From positions 72,509 to 136,508 of the forward strand of contig JBBRLL010000003.1 of NCBI GenBank assembly GCA_038231395.1: DNA of 64,000 bases, in the 5' to 3' direction. The position numbers and the translations under genes are program-made. The notes under the pieces were generated by a model. The model did no database searches, was not told the DNA's origin, and saw nothing but the letters and a program-made list of their open reading frames with translations. Origin of the DNA: Stagnihabitans sp038231395. GTDB lineage: Bacteria > Pseudomonadota > Alphaproteobacteria > Rhodobacterales > Rhodobacteraceae. Position 1 is the stretch's first letter. Every line of letters begins with the position of its first letter. Below, piece by piece: positions 52,478-61,987 of the stretch.

Positions 52478-53584
52478 TTATTCGTCAAGGACGTCCTCAC
52501 GCGCCTCTGCCGTCATCGAAAAATCCAGACCGGAGGCGGCGCGGATCTTGTCTTCAACTTCCTTGGCGGTGGCCGGGTTGGCTTTCAGGAACAGTTTTGC
52601 GTTTTCACGGCCCTGTCCGATCCGCTCATCCTTGTAGGAATACCAGCTGCCGGACTTTTCAACGACACCGCATTTCACACCAAGATCGACGATCTCACCG
52701 ACTTTGGAGATGCCTTCGCCGAACATGATGTCAAACTCCACCTCTTTGAACGGCGGCGAGACCTTGTTCTTGACAACCTTGACCCGGGTCGCGTTGCCGA
52801 TCACATTGTCGCGGTCCTTGATCGAGCCGATGCGGCGGATGTCCAGACGCACGCTCGCGTAGAATTTAAGGGCGTTGCCGCCGGAGGTGGTTTCCGGGCT
52901 GCCGAACATGACGCCAATCTTCATGCGGATCTGGTTGATGAAAATCACCATGCAGTTTGATTTGCCGATCGAGGCGGTCAGTTTGCGCATCGCCTGGCTC
53001 ATCAAACGGGCCTGACTGCCCATCTGCATGTCGCCCATGTCGCCCTCAATCTCCGATTTCGGCACCAAAGCTGCCACGGAGTCGACCACGATGGTGGTGA
53101 CAGCACCGGACCGGACAAGCGTATCGACAATCTCCAGCGCCTGTTCGCCGGTGTCGGGCTGGCTGATCAACAGCTCATCCAGATTGACGCCCAATTTCTT
53201 GGCATATTGCGGGTCCAGCGCGTGTTCTGCATCGACAAATGCGCAGACGCCGCCCTTTTTCTGCGCTTCGGCCACGACATGCAGGGTCAGCGTGGTTTTG
53301 CCAGAGCTTTCCGGGCCATAAATCTCGATGATGCGCCCTTTGGGCAGGCCGCCGATCCCCAAAGCGATGTCCAGACCCAGCGAACCGGTCGAGATGGCTT
53401 CGACGTCCATCACCGGATTGTCGCCCAGCTTCATGATTGAGCCTTTGCCGAACTGCCGCTCAATCTGCGCCAGCGCCGATTCCAGAGCTTTGCTCTTTTC
53501 GGCTGCTTTTTCTGCGGCCTTTTCAAGGTCTCTTTTGTCCATTCCGCGCTTTCCGTCCAGTTCGAAGAGGTTTGCAACAGCCAT
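52478..53584 (-). CDS. recA: Recombinase RecA
   Basis: A 368-residue recombinase for homologous strand exchange and LexA co-cleavage. Walker A GPESSGKTTL near 84, LVRSGAVTTIVVDSVAALVP (Walker B region), the L1/L2 DNA loops MGDMQMGSQARLMSQAMRKL and FGSPETTSGGNALKFYASVR, and an acidic C-terminal tail AREDVLDE. ATG 53584 with AGGGG upstream gives MAVANLFELDGKRG; shorter start at MDKRDL is possible. An SOS box lies 76 bases upstream. Confidence 0.97.
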   Translation of the reverse strand: MAVANLFELDGKRGMDKRDLEKAAEKAAEKSKALESALAQIERQFGKGSIMKLGDNPVMDVEAISTGSLGLDIALGIGGLPKGRIIEIYGPESSGKTTLTLHVVAEAQKKGGVCAFVDAEHALDPQYAKKLGVNLDELLISQPDTGEQALEIVDTLVRSGAVTTIVVDSVAALVPKSEIEGDMGDMQMGSQARLMSQAMRKLTASIGKSNCMVIFINQIRMKIGVMFGSPETTSGGNALKFYASVRLDIRRIGSIKDRDNVIGNATRVKVVKNKVSPPFKEVEFDIMFGEGISKVGEIVDLGVKCGVVEKSGSWYSYKDERIGQGRENAKLFLKANPATAKEVEDKIRAASGLDFSMTAEAREDVLDE

Positions 53585-53659
53585 TCTATTCCCCTTATTC
53601 CACAGCCGCGACCTTGCGGCAATCGCCGGATGCGTTCCTGCTTTGTTTCGCATATATGC

Positions 53660-53674
53660 GATCAAAACGAGAAC
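53660..53674 (-). promoter_or_regulatory. SOS (LexA) box of recA
   Basis: On the minus strand GTTC-tcgtttt-GATC, an exact fit to the GTTC-N7-GATC LexA motif described for Rhodobacter sphaeroides. It lies 76 bases before the recA start. A perfect palindrome cgcatatatgcg (53649-53660) directly downstream may contain the -10 region. Confidence 0.78.
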
Positions 53675-54371
53675 ATTTCAATCAAATTCGTCTGAAACCA
53701 CCATTTGCAAGAAAGATTAAGGAAAGGTTGAGGAAGTCGGGCAATCCCGCGTGTTACGCGATTTTTCCCGCTTGACGTCGCTGTCACCCATAAGAGGCCG
53801 CACTCTGACCCATCCGATGCGTACCGAACGGGCTTTCTGATGGGAAGTTCGACCCGTATGTGCTGAGCGGACGCTTGCCGAATTTACACCACCGGATCAA
53901 CCGGGCGCATGTCGTTTGGTATCATCGCAACTGTGGCCAAGGTACAGCGAGGTTTGATCCGGGAACGGACAATCGCCGGTCTGAAACCAGCCAAGGTTCG
54001 CGCGCCAAACGGGCGGCTGACATTCAGTCTCCTCAAAGCTGACGTCCTTTGGGCGCCGCTCGACATGACCAATTTGACACACCTGTGTTCTTTCCCGCCG
54101 CACAGATCGGTGCCAAGGCCGTCATGGTCTGTCGCAGCGTCATTTCCACCTGCAGCCTGCTCAGGCCTCGGAATCAGGTTAAATCACCGGCGCTTGCTCT
54201 TATGTCCTTTTCTGCGTCAGGATCCAACCCGAACCAAACTCGCCAGTGTACTGCCTTGTGTGGCGCAGAGATGATCATCGACAAGGATTTAGAAAATTGC
54301 GACCGCTGATAAATACGTCACCCGGCGCATTCAACGGACAAACCGCCGCATCAGGCGCTTCGTTCGGGAAC
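53675..54371. other. Spacer between cckA and recA, mostly featureless
   Basis: About 700 bases between the recA promoter and the end of cckA. Except for the serine-recombinase relic (53885-54019) none of the short frames is recognisable. The stretch is less coding-like than its surroundings and probably decayed. Confidence 0.5.
53885..54019 (+). pseudogene. Relic of a serine recombinase (resolvase/invertase)
   Basis: The plus-strand frame reads YTTGSTGRMSFGIIATVAKV then QRGLIRERTIAGLKPAKVRA and PNGRL. This matches the E-helix region of serine recombinases (TGRMVFGIIATLAEFER-LIRERT-AGL-AARARG-GR). The catalytic Ser domain upstream and the C-terminal helix-turn-helix are not recognisable. It is a fragment left by a former mobile element or invertase. 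Confidence 0.65.
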
Positions 54372-56645
54372 TTATTGCAACTGACCCTGGACCATCGCCG
54401 TCAGATCGCCCAGCGAGAACGGCTTCGGCAAAAAGACCGAATTCGGGATGCGCGCCTGGTTTTCAGACAGAGCCTCTTCTGCATAGCCCGAAACGAAGAT
54501 CACCTTCACATTGGGTCGGTCCTCCAGGGCACGTCTGACCCAGGAAGGGCCATCCATCCCCGGCATCACCACGTCAGTCACGAAAATGTCGATGGTCAGT
54601 GACGGGTCTTCCAGCGTCTTCAACGCCTCTTCGGCATTCTCCGCCTCTAACACGGTGTAGCCGCGCATACGCAGCGCCCGGCTGGCGAATGCGCGCACCG
54701 GTGCCTCATCCTCGACCAGCAGAACCACACCCTCGCCCTGGCGCAAGACCACCCTTTTGGCCGCCTCTTCAACAACCTCAGCGGGGCCGGCATGGATCGG
54801 GAAGTAGAGTTGGAAAATCGAACCCTCATCTGGAGTAGAGTCTACAAATATGAAACCGCCGGATTGCTTGACAATGCCGTAGGCGGTCGACAGGCCCAAT
54901 CCGGTGCCCTCACCGACCTTTTTGGTTGTGTAAAACGGTTCAAAGATCTTCTGAAGCCGGTCTGCAGGGATGCCAACGCCGCCATCGGCGACACGGATTA
55001 AAGCATAGTCGCCGGCAGGTACGGTAGCGCGGTCACGGTTCAGCGGCTCGGTAAGCGTAAGCGCTTCGGTCTCAATCTTGATCGTTCCGCCTTTCGGCAT
55101 CGCATCACGGGCATTGACGACAAGGTTCATCATCACCTGCTCCAACTGCCGCTTGTCGGCCCGGATTGCACCGAGGCCCGGAGCGTGAGACAGTTGCATT
55201 CTGACCTTTTCGCCGACCAACCGGTTCAAAAGATGTGCGAGATCAGACAGCACATCCGCCAGATCCAGCCTTTCGGGCTTCAGCGTCTGCTTTCGTGAGA
55301 AGGCCAGCAATTGTCCCACCAACGCGGCCGCACGATTGGCGTTTTGATGGATTTGCACAAGATCGGCGTAGTCCGAATCTTCGCGGTCATGCCGTATCAA
55401 CAACAGGTCGCAATGACCGGAAATTGCCGTCAGCAGGTTGTTGAAATCATGCGCAACCCCGCCTGCAAGTTGGCCGATCGCCTGCATTTTCTGGCTTTGG
55501 ACAAACTGCGCCTCAAGTGTTTTAAGGGCCGTTGCATCCTGCAAAACCGCCAAAACTCCGGGCCGCCCATGTTCGACGATGCGGCGCAGGGTGACCTGCA
55601 GAAAAATTTCGCCCTCAACCTTTCGCGCGCGCAGCATCTCTGATCGTGAGGGGCTGCGTTCACTTACGATGTCGTCAAGCCAGTCCGAAACCGGGCGACC
55701 AAGCCCTTCGAACAGGTCATGGAACATCGCCCCGGGCTCTCCCGACAGGTGCAAAATCGTCCGCGCCGCTGCATTGGCCATGGCCAATTGTCCGTTGGGC
55801 AGGAATTTCGCCAGAGGTACCGGCACGTTTTCGAAATCCGCCATCGCGGTTGGCAAGGGTGCGTTGGTCGGCATCGGCAGCAAATAGATTTCGCGCCGTT
55901 CACCGGTGCCATCCACTTCGGCCAAAATCGCGCGGACCGGGCCATCAATCCCTGAAACCTCGACCTCTTCGCCGGAATGCAGGACCGGGCTGGTAAAGAC
56001 CCGGTCCAACCGCTTTGGCCGCCCGCCCAGAAGCCTGCGCATCGCTTCATTGGTGTAAAGGACCACGCCCGCCTTGTTGGCGGTCAGCATGGGCAGGCTA
56101 AGGGCATCGGCCCCTCTGGCATTGCCGCCGCGGTCCTGAAACTCTTCCAGCCGCCACAAAAAGTGCTGATCGTTGATCTTGTGCACCGACAATCGGGTAT
56201 GGCCACGCCGCGTTACCACATCCTCGCGCCCCGCACCCGCATGTCCCGCGCGGTTTTGCAGCCGGTACAAGATCGACGACGGCGATGCAAAGTGCTGACC
56301 AAGTGCCGAAACCAGCGTCGCCCCGGCTTGCACCTGAAAGCGGGTCTCTGCGCTCGCGTTCTGATACTGGATTTGCCCGACATGATCGGTCATGAAACAG
56401 GGCGTGGCATCCTGACCGACCAAAGTGATCAGGTTGCTGCGGCGTTGCACCGCGTCCCGGTTGGCAATCGTGGACCGAAGTTTCAGCCCCAGCACGACAA
56501 AGACAAACGTCAGCCCAGCCAGTCCAGACCCCGCGCGCACCAAAGCTGTTGGCGCAAGCACCACGGCCACCACGCAGGCAACCGACGCCGCCAGCAGCAG
56601 CAACGAGGGAGACATCTTTTGACGCCTGTCAAATGCGCTGCTCAC
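54372..56645 (-). CDS. cckA: Cell-cycle hybrid histidine kinase CckA
   Basis: A hybrid sensor kinase/phosphatase of about 757 residues feeding the CckA-ChpT-CtrA phosphorelay. Two N-terminal membrane helices (LLLLAASVACVVAVVLAP), PAS-like sensing regions (about 60-370), HisKA with GGVAHDFNNLLTAISGHCDL, HATPase_c with LVVNARDAMPKGG and GEGTGLGLSTAYGIVKQSGG, and a C-terminal receiver with FVTDVVMPGMDG. The GTG at 56645 has AAGGGG upstream; an open frame extends seven codons to another GTG at 56666. In Rhodobacter relatives this pathway controls motility and gene-transfer agents. Confidence 0.94.
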   Translation of the reverse strand: MSSAFDRRQKMSPSLLLLAASVACVVAVVLAPTALVRAGSGLAGLTFVFVVLGLKLRSTIANRDAVQRRSNLITLVGQDATPCFMTDHVGQIQYQNASAETRFQVQAGATLVSALGQHFASPSSILYRLQNRAGHAGAGREDVVTRRGHTRLSVHKINDQHFLWRLEEFQDRGGNARGADALSLPMLTANKAGVVLYTNEAMRRLLGGRPKRLDRVFTSPVLHSGEEVEVSGIDGPVRAILAEVDGTGERREIYLLPMPTNAPLPTAMADFENVPVPLAKFLPNGQLAMANAAARTILHLSGEPGAMFHDLFEGLGRPVSDWLDDIVSERSPSRSEMLRARKVEGEIFLQVTLRRIVEHGRPGVLAVLQDATALKTLEAQFVQSQKMQAIGQLAGGVAHDFNNLLTAISGHCDLLLIRHDREDSDYADLVQIHQNANRAAALVGQLLAFSRKQTLKPERLDLADVLSDLAHLLNRLVGEKVRMQLSHAPGLGAIRADKRQLEQVMMNLVVNARDAMPKGGTIKIETEALTLTEPLNRDRATVPAGDYALIRVADGGVGIPADRLQKIFEPFYTTKKVGEGTGLGLSTAYGIVKQSGGFIFVDSTPDEGSIFQLYFPIHAGPAEVVEEAAKRVVLRQGEGVVLLVEDEAPVRAFASRALRMRGYTVLEAENAEEALKTLEDPSLTIDIFVTDVVMPGMDGPSWVRRALEDRPNVKVIFVSGYAEEALSENQARIPNSVFLPKPFSLGDLTAMVQGQLQ

Positions 56646-56799
56646 GTCAGCCCCTTTACCGATCACCGCAACCCCCCGGACTCGTCGTTCTGTGCGCCAT
56701 GCCGCCTATAGCGCGACAGAAGTGTTAAGCATGACTTAACCGCCGCCTGATCGTGGCCGAGATTGTCCCAAAAAACAACTAAGAGTTGCGCTTACGCGG

Positions 56800-57945
56800 T
56801 TATCCGCGCGTCAAGGTCGCCAAAAAGAACCCGTCGCCCCCCGAAAGCGGAGAGAATCGGCGTTGGGTTTTCAGTGTCCATCCCGGATTGCGGGTCTGAA
56901 ATGCGGCGATCTGATCCTCGTTCTCCTCTGCCAGCAGCGAGCATGTGGCATAGGCCAAGGTGCCGTCATGGCGCACCATGGTCACCACGGCGTCAAGGAT
57001 TTGCGCCTGAATGACGGTCAACTCCGCCAGACGCGCTGCGGTCAGCGCCCATTTCCCGGCAGGATCGCGCCGCCACGAGCCAGAACCGGAACACGGCACA
57101 TCTGTGAGGATCAGGTCATAGGGCTTTGTTTCTTCGGGGTTTTGCGTGATCATGACCCGCAGCCCCGCACGGGTCGCGCGGTCGGGCAGATCTGTCATCC
57201 GGGCCGGATAGGCGTCATGCGCCCAAACCTTTGCCCCCCGTGCCGCAAGCGCCAGCGTTTTGCCCCCACCGCCCGCGCAATAATCCAGCACCTTGGCATT
57301 TGGCGTCAGATACAGGCTGGCCACCACCGACTGGCTGGAGGCGTCCTGCAATTCCACCAATCCGGTCAGGTAGGCTTGACTGGTTTGGATTTTCCGAGCG
57401 TTCTGTGTGATTTCCAGCGCGGTGTTCACCCATTCCACTGGACTTGAGACAATTTCATCGGATAGCAAGGCCGCCTGCGCCGCCTCGCGCTTTCCCTTGA
57501 CGGTGTTGACGCGCAAAAAGACCGGGGCACGGCGTTGCAGGGCCTGCATCACCGGGACAAAATCAGGGCCCAATGACGCTTCAAGCCGGGGACCAAGCCA
57601 ATCAGGGCAGTCAAGGGCTGCATAACCCTTGGGCATGGTACCGGCTTCATCGGCGACTTTGGCCGGGGCGTGGCCTTCACCTGAGAAGATTGACGTAACC
57701 TCTTGACCAGATGCACGAAAAGCGCCCAGCATCAGGCCGCGCCCTGTCAAGCCGCCACCCCAAGCGGCAAAGGAAGCCCGGCAACGCAGCGCCGTAAAAA
57801 CGTGGTCGCGTATCGCCGCACGGTCGCCTGACCCGGCATAGCGGTTGGCCCGGCCCCAGTTGGTCAGCGCCACTTCGGCAGAGGCGCCTGACAGGATCAG
57901 GTCCAAGACCTCAATCGCGCCAGAAACACGTGCGGCGGGGGTCAC
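56800..57945 (-). CDS. RsmB/NOP-family RNA m5C methyltransferase
   Basis: A 381-residue protein with an N-terminal NusB-like helical region (GAIEVLDLILSGASAEVALT) and a Rossmann methyltransferase: VLDYCAGGGGKTLALAARG (SAM loop), DVPCSGSGSWRRDP (motif IV with catalytic Cys) and YATCSLLAEENEDQI (motif VI Cys nucleophile). This is the layout of 16S rRNA C967 methyltransferase RsmB. The GTG at 57945 overlaps the SDR stop (GTGA) and begins the family homology; the frame upstream to 58374 lies over the SDR gene. Confidence 0.9.
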   Translation of the reverse strand: MTPAARVSGAIEVLDLILSGASAEVALTNWGRANRYAGSGDRAAIRDHVFTALRCRASFAAWGGGLTGRGLMLGAFRASGQEVTSIFSGEGHAPAKVADEAGTMPKGYAALDCPDWLGPRLEASLGPDFVPVMQALQRRAPVFLRVNTVKGKREAAQAALLSDEIVSSPVEWVNTALEITQNARKIQTSQAYLTGLVELQDASSQSVVASLYLTPNAKVLDYCAGGGGKTLALAARGAKVWAHDAYPARMTDLPDRATRAGLRVMITQNPEETKPYDLILTDVPCSGSGSWRRDPAGKWALTAARLAELTVIQAQILDAVVTMVRHDGTLAYATCSLLAEENEDQIAAFQTRNPGWTLKTQRRFSPLSGGDGFFLATLTRG

Positions 57946-58682
57946 GCCTTGCGCTCTTGCAGGATATTGCCACCATCGACGACAAGAGTGGCGCCATTCA
58001 CATAAGATGCGCCAGCTGAGGCGAGGAAGGCCACCACATGCGCCACCTCTTCCGGTCGTCCGGCGCGGCGCATGGGCGATTTGCGTGCGGCGGCAAAATT
58101 GCCATTCTTGGTCGCTTCCGTCGCAATCCAACCCGGTGCCACCGCATTGACGGTCACGCCGGCGGCGGCCACCTCCAACGCAAGGGCATGGGTCAACCCA
58201 ACCATCGCGGCTTTCGCGGCGGAATACGCACTTGCGCCGGGGTCCGACACCAACGGCCCGGTAACCGAAGCCATCATGATGACCCGACCGTAGCCGCGCG
58301 ACACCATCCCAGGCAGCACCGCGCGCGTGACATTCACGGCTGAGGTCAAAGAGATGTCCATGGCTCGCCGCCATGCCTCAGCCGAAATGTCGAGGAATTT
58401 TGTGGCCGTCGCAGGCTCGTCCTGCGTGCCCATTCCGGCATTGTTGACCAGCACATCCACCTGACCCGCGATCAGGGCAAGCCGGGCGACCTCGACTCCT
58501 TCGGTCAGATCGCCCTGATGCGCCACCACGTCAAACCCTTCCGACACGAGTTCAGCATGCCGTGCGAAGATACGACCAGAAGCACCTGTAATCACAAGGG
58601 AATAGCCATCCCGCCCCAAAGCACGCGCGCAGGCCATGCCAATGCCGCCCGAAGCACCAGCTCCTGTGATCAGCGCGCGCAT
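57942..58682 (-). CDS. Short-chain dehydrogenase/reductase
   Basis: A 246-residue classical SDR: ITGAGASGGIGMACARALG (nucleotide loop), LVNNAGMGTQDEPATATKFL (NNAG), the catalytic Ser/Tyr/Lys set in SVTG...YSAAKAAMVGLTHALALE and VNAVAPGWIATEATK (PG motif). Probably NAD(P)H-dependent on a hydroxy or keto substrate; FabG-like but its substrate is not predictable. It overlaps guaB by one base (TGATG) and rsmB by four, so three unrelated enzymes are translationally coupled. Confidence 0.9.
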   Translation of the reverse strand: MRALITGAGASGGIGMACARALGRDGYSLVITGASGRIFARHAELVSEGFDVVAHQGDLTEGVEVARLALIAGQVDVLVNNAGMGTQDEPATATKFLDISAEAWRRAMDISLTSAVNVTRAVLPGMVSRGYGRVIMMASVTGPLVSDPGASAYSAAKAAMVGLTHALALEVAAAGVTVNAVAPGWIATEATKNGNFAAARKSPMRRAGRPEEVAHVVAFLASAGASYVNGATLVVDGGNILQERKA

Positions 58683-60130
58683 CAGCCGACCCGGTAGTTG
58701 GGGCTTTCGCGGGTGATCTGCACGTCGTGGACATGGCTTTCCTTCAAGCCCGCCCCGGTGATGCGCACGAACTGACAGTTCTCGCGCATCGCGGCAATCG
58801 TGCCGTTGCCGGTATAACCCATCGCCGCCCGCAAACCGCCGACCATCTGGTGAATGACGGCGGCGGCCGATCCTTTGTAGGGCACCTGACCCTCAATCCC
58901 CTCTGGCACCAGCTTGTCAGAGGCGGCATCTTTCTGGAAATACCGGTCGGCGGAGCCGCGGGCCATGGCACCCAAAGACCCCATGCCGCGGTAAGCCTTG
59001 AAGGTCCGCCCCTGCCACAGGATCACCTCACCCGGCGACTCGTCGGTGCCCGCCATGGCAGAGCCTACCATCGCACAAGATGCACCCGCAGCGATTGCCT
59101 TGGCAAAATCGCCGGAAAACTTGATACCGCCGTCCGCTATGACGGGAATATCACCGGCTGCCTGTGCCGAATCCATGATGGCGGTCAGTTGCGGCACGCC
59201 CACTCCGGCCACGATCCGCGTGGTGCAGATGGAGCCCGGCCCGATCCCCACCTTCACCGCATCGGCACCTGCGCCGATCAAAGCGCGCGTGGCCTCAGCC
59301 GTGGCCACATTGCCGGCCACCACTTGCACGGTGTTTGACAGCCGTTTGATCCGCTCGACCGCTCGGGCCACCCCATCGGAATGGCCATGTGCGGTGTCTA
59401 TCACCACCATATCGACGCCCGCATCAATCAACGCCTGCGAGCGTTCAAAACCTGCATCGCCCACAGTAGTGGCCGCAGCGACCCGAAGCCGTCCCATTTC
59501 ATCCTTGCAGGCGTGCGGGTTCAACACCGCCTTTTCGGTGTCTTTCAGCGTCAACAGCCCGGTCAGATGACCATGCGCGTCGGTCACCAGCAGCTTTTCG
59601 ATCCGACGCTGTTTCATCAGGCCGATGGCAGCGGCGCGGTCAATCGGCTCGCGCAGCAGGGCCAGGTTGTCCGATGACATCATGGCGCTGACCGGCGTGC
59701 GGTCATCGCTGGCAAAGCGCATGTCGCGGTTGGTGACAATCCCCACGACCCGGTTCTGCTCATCAACCACCGGAAAGCCGGTGATGTTGTAACGGTCCAT
59801 CAGCTCTTTGGCGTCGGCCAGGGTCTGATCGGGGCGCAAAGTGATTGGCGCATAGACGACACCGGACTCAAACCGCTTGACCCGCCGCACCTCACGCGCC
59901 TGCGCCTCAAGATCCAGATTGCGATGGATCACGCCTATTCCGCCCGCCTGCGCCATGGCAATTGCCATCCGCGCCTCGGTTACCGTGTCCATCGCGGACG
60001 ACAGCAAAGGAATGTTCATCCGGATCGATTTGGTGACAAACGTTGACGTATCGGCATCCGAAGGCAGGACAGAGCTTGCCGCCGGAACCAGTAGAACGTC
60101 ATCAAAGGTCAATGCCTCGCGAATCTCCAT
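58682..60130 (-). CDS. guaB: IMP dehydrogenase
   Basis: Catalyses IMP to XMP, the committed step of GMP synthesis. The 482-residue protein opens MEIREALTFDDVLLVPAASS, has paired CBS domains (about 90-205), GIGPGSICTTRIVAGVGVPQ with the active-site Cys, DGGIKFSGDFAKAIAAGASC and the flap GMGSLGAMARGSADRY. The ATG at 60130 has GGAGG five bases upstream; another ATG four codons earlier lacks spacing. It is divergent from a glutamine amidotransferase gene. Confidence 0.97.
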   Translation of the reverse strand: MEIREALTFDDVLLVPAASSVLPSDADTSTFVTKSIRMNIPLLSSAMDTVTEARMAIAMAQAGGIGVIHRNLDLEAQAREVRRVKRFESGVVYAPITLRPDQTLADAKELMDRYNITGFPVVDEQNRVVGIVTNRDMRFASDDRTPVSAMMSSDNLALLREPIDRAAAIGLMKQRRIEKLLVTDAHGHLTGLLTLKDTEKAVLNPHACKDEMGRLRVAAATTVGDAGFERSQALIDAGVDMVVIDTAHGHSDGVARAVERIKRLSNTVQVVAGNVATAEATRALIGAGADAVKVGIGPGSICTTRIVAGVGVPQLTAIMDSAQAAGDIPVIADGGIKFSGDFAKAIAAGASCAMVGSAMAGTDESPGEVILWQGRTFKAYRGMGSLGAMARGSADRYFQKDAASDKLVPEGIEGQVPYKGSAAAVIHQMVGGLRAAMGYTGNGTIAAMRENCQFVRITGAGLKESHVHDVQITRESPNYRVG

Positions 60131-60279
60131 GAAAGCCTCCATTCGGGTTGGGCGGGAGTGTTCGTTTGACGGCTTGCCTTTTCACTTCGCGGTTGGAATG
60201 GCAAGTCCAATCGGGCCAAATGGGGTTGAAAGCGGCGACCTGTTCGACAGGATGCGGGAATCGGGCAAAGAGGTGGCAG

Positions 60280-60969
60280 ATGCGGGTGGCGATTGTCGAA
60301 AATACGAGGGTGACCCACCATGGGCAGGTCGGCGTGGCGCTGCATGAGGTGGGGGCGTTGGTCGATATCTACCGCCCATGGCAGGATGGCATTCTGCCGG
60401 ACGGGTGCTTTGACGCGCTGATCAGCTTTGGCGGCGAACAATCCGCCCTTGACGACAGGGTCCACCCCTATCTGCCACGGCTGGCAGATCTTCTGGCGAA
60501 CGAGGCCGCGAAGGGCACAGCCACCCTTGGCATCTGCCTTGGCGCGCAGCTTCTGGCACGCGGCCTTGGCGCCACCAACCATCTGGGCACGGCGCGAGAG
60601 TTCGGCTGGTGCAACGTGACCGTTTTACCCGGCACCAACGACCCGGTGCTTGCAGGGCTGCCCGACCCGTTTCCGATTTTCGAGTGGCATTCTGACACTT
60701 TCACCCTGCCGCCCAACACCGCTCATCTGGCCAGCACCGCCAAAGCAGCCTTGCAATGTATCCGTCATGGCCGTGCAGGCTATGGGATGCAGTTCCACTT
60801 CGAAGCCTCTCGCGCCGTGGCCCGCGATTGGGCGCGGACCTTTCCGGAGGCATCAGAGCGGATGTGGCCGGGCTGGCTGGCAGCCCTGCCACAGATGGAG
60901 CAAACCCAAGGAATAAAGGCCGATGCGCATGGCTTAGCCATCGCGAGGGCTTGGGTGACACTGATATGA
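60280..60969 (+). CDS. Class I glutamine amidotransferase-like protein
   Basis: A 229-residue stand-alone GATase: ISFGGEQSALDD, the nucleophile elbow LGICLGAQLLARGLG (Cys) and GMQFHFEASRAVARDW (His-x-Glu). It resembles the GMP-synthase-type amidotransferase domain but has no ATP-pyrophosphatase domain. Stand-alone forms degrade gamma-glutamyl compounds or are linked to amine and nucleotide metabolism. ATG 60280 with AGAGGTGG upstream. It is divergent from guaB across about 150 bases. Confidence 0.87.
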   Translation: MRVAIVENTRVTHHGQVGVALHEVGALVDIYRPWQDGILPDGCFDALISFGGEQSALDDRVHPYLPRLADLLANEAAKGTATLGICLGAQLLARGLGATNHLGTAREFGWCNVTVLPGTNDPVLAGLPDPFPIFEWHSDTFTLPPNTAHLASTAKAALQCIRHGRAGYGMQFHFEASRAVARDWARTFPEASERMWPGWLAALPQMEQTQGIKADAHGLAIARAWVTLI

Positions 60970-61198
60970 CGAGACCGAGCGGCCCAATCCTTTGGCCTTT
61001 GGATCGCCAATGAGGAACACGCGCCCGCACTCTCTGGTTCAGGGCAAGCATCTGAGGTGGCCGCAGTTTCCAAAAGCCAAAGCCAGACACAGTCGCCGTG
61101 CCGCACCCGATCCTTGACCCTTTTGTCCGACATTCATCTTCAGCAAGGTTTGCTTTCAAGCCGTCGGGTTTCATACCACTGGACCCCACAGCCCCGGA

Positions 61199-61987
61199 TC
61201 AGCCGCGCAGCACCGGGAACCAATCCTCGCGCAGGCGCTGTCCTGCCACCATGCCGTGCCCCGGATAGGGGGGAGAAGTCGGGCCGGGGCGTTCGACATA
61301 GCGTGCGTCCTCGCCGACCAGCCGCAACGAAAAGGCCCGCCGCCGGGTGCCGGCCTGATTGCCGCGCGCGCCGTGCAACGTCAGGTAATCAAAGGCCACC
61401 GCGTCGCCCGGCTCCATCTGCCATTCGCGAACCGGCATGTCCTGTGCGTCGGGGTCCGGCACGTCCATGTATTTCTCCGGGTCCGGATAGAACGAGGTGT
61501 CCGACAGCCAGCGCTTGGGCAGCACCTCTTTCGGCCAGAGGTGAGAGCCCGCAACGCAGCGCAACGATGCCTCTTTCACCGGATCCACCGGCGACCAGAA
61601 ACTGACCGTCTGGCGGCCTTTTACGAAGTAATACGGCCCGTCCTGATGCCACGGCGTAGGCTTCGACGTGCCGGGTTCCTTGACCAGCACATGGTCGTGA
61701 AACATCTGCACGCGCGCGGAATGCATCAGCTTTGCGGCGACCTCTGCCACGTCGGACCCAAAGATCACCTCGCGGAATTCCGGTATCCGGTCCCAGTTGC
61801 AATAATCATCAAAGAAACGGCCAGGTTCGCCGGGTTTCAGGTTTTCGGCCGCATAGGGCCCCGGTTCGGCCATGTTGCGCTCGATCCCGGCGGCAATCTG
61901 CGGCACCCAGTCTTTCCAAAGGCCCTTGACCAACACCACGCCTTCGCGCTGAAAATCGTCGATCATCTGTTGGGTGACTTCGGTCAT
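61199..61987 (-). CDS. Phytanoyl-CoA dioxygenase (PhyH)-family protein
   Basis: A 262-residue Fe(II)/2-oxoglutarate oxygenase: MFHDHVLVKEPGTSKPTPWH with QDGPYYFVKGRQTVSFW (His-x-Asp iron ligands, WHQD) and FDYLTLHGARGNQAGTRRRA (distal His and the Arg that binds 2-oxoglutarate). Family members hydroxylate lipids, small metabolites or antibiotic precursors. It stands alone, with 230-320-base spacers on either side, so context gives no clue to its substrate. Confidence 0.87.
   Translation of the reverse strand: MTEVTQQMIDDFQREGVVLVKGLWKDWVPQIAAGIERNMAEPGPYAAENLKPGEPGRFFDDYCNWDRIPEFREVIFGSDVAEVAAKLMHSARVQMFHDHVLVKEPGTSKPTPWHQDGPYYFVKGRQTVSFWSPVDPVKEASLRCVAGSHLWPKEVLPKRWLSDTSFYPDPEKYMDVPDPDAQDMPVREWQMEPGDAVAFDYLTLHGARGNQAGTRRRAFSLRLVGEDARYVERPGPTSPPYPGHGMVAGQRLREDWFPVLRG

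Noticed and set aside
53909..54274. An intact 121-residue gene in the recA-cckA spacer
   Set aside because: Only its first third resembles a recombinase, starting mid-domain; the rest is unrelated and Pro/Ser-rich, so it is a relic and not a gene.
60148..60279. Longer N-terminus for the glutamine amidotransferase
   Set aside because: The additional 44 codons overlap the guaB promoter region, have no ribosome site and no similarity; the ATG at 60280 begins the recognisable domain.
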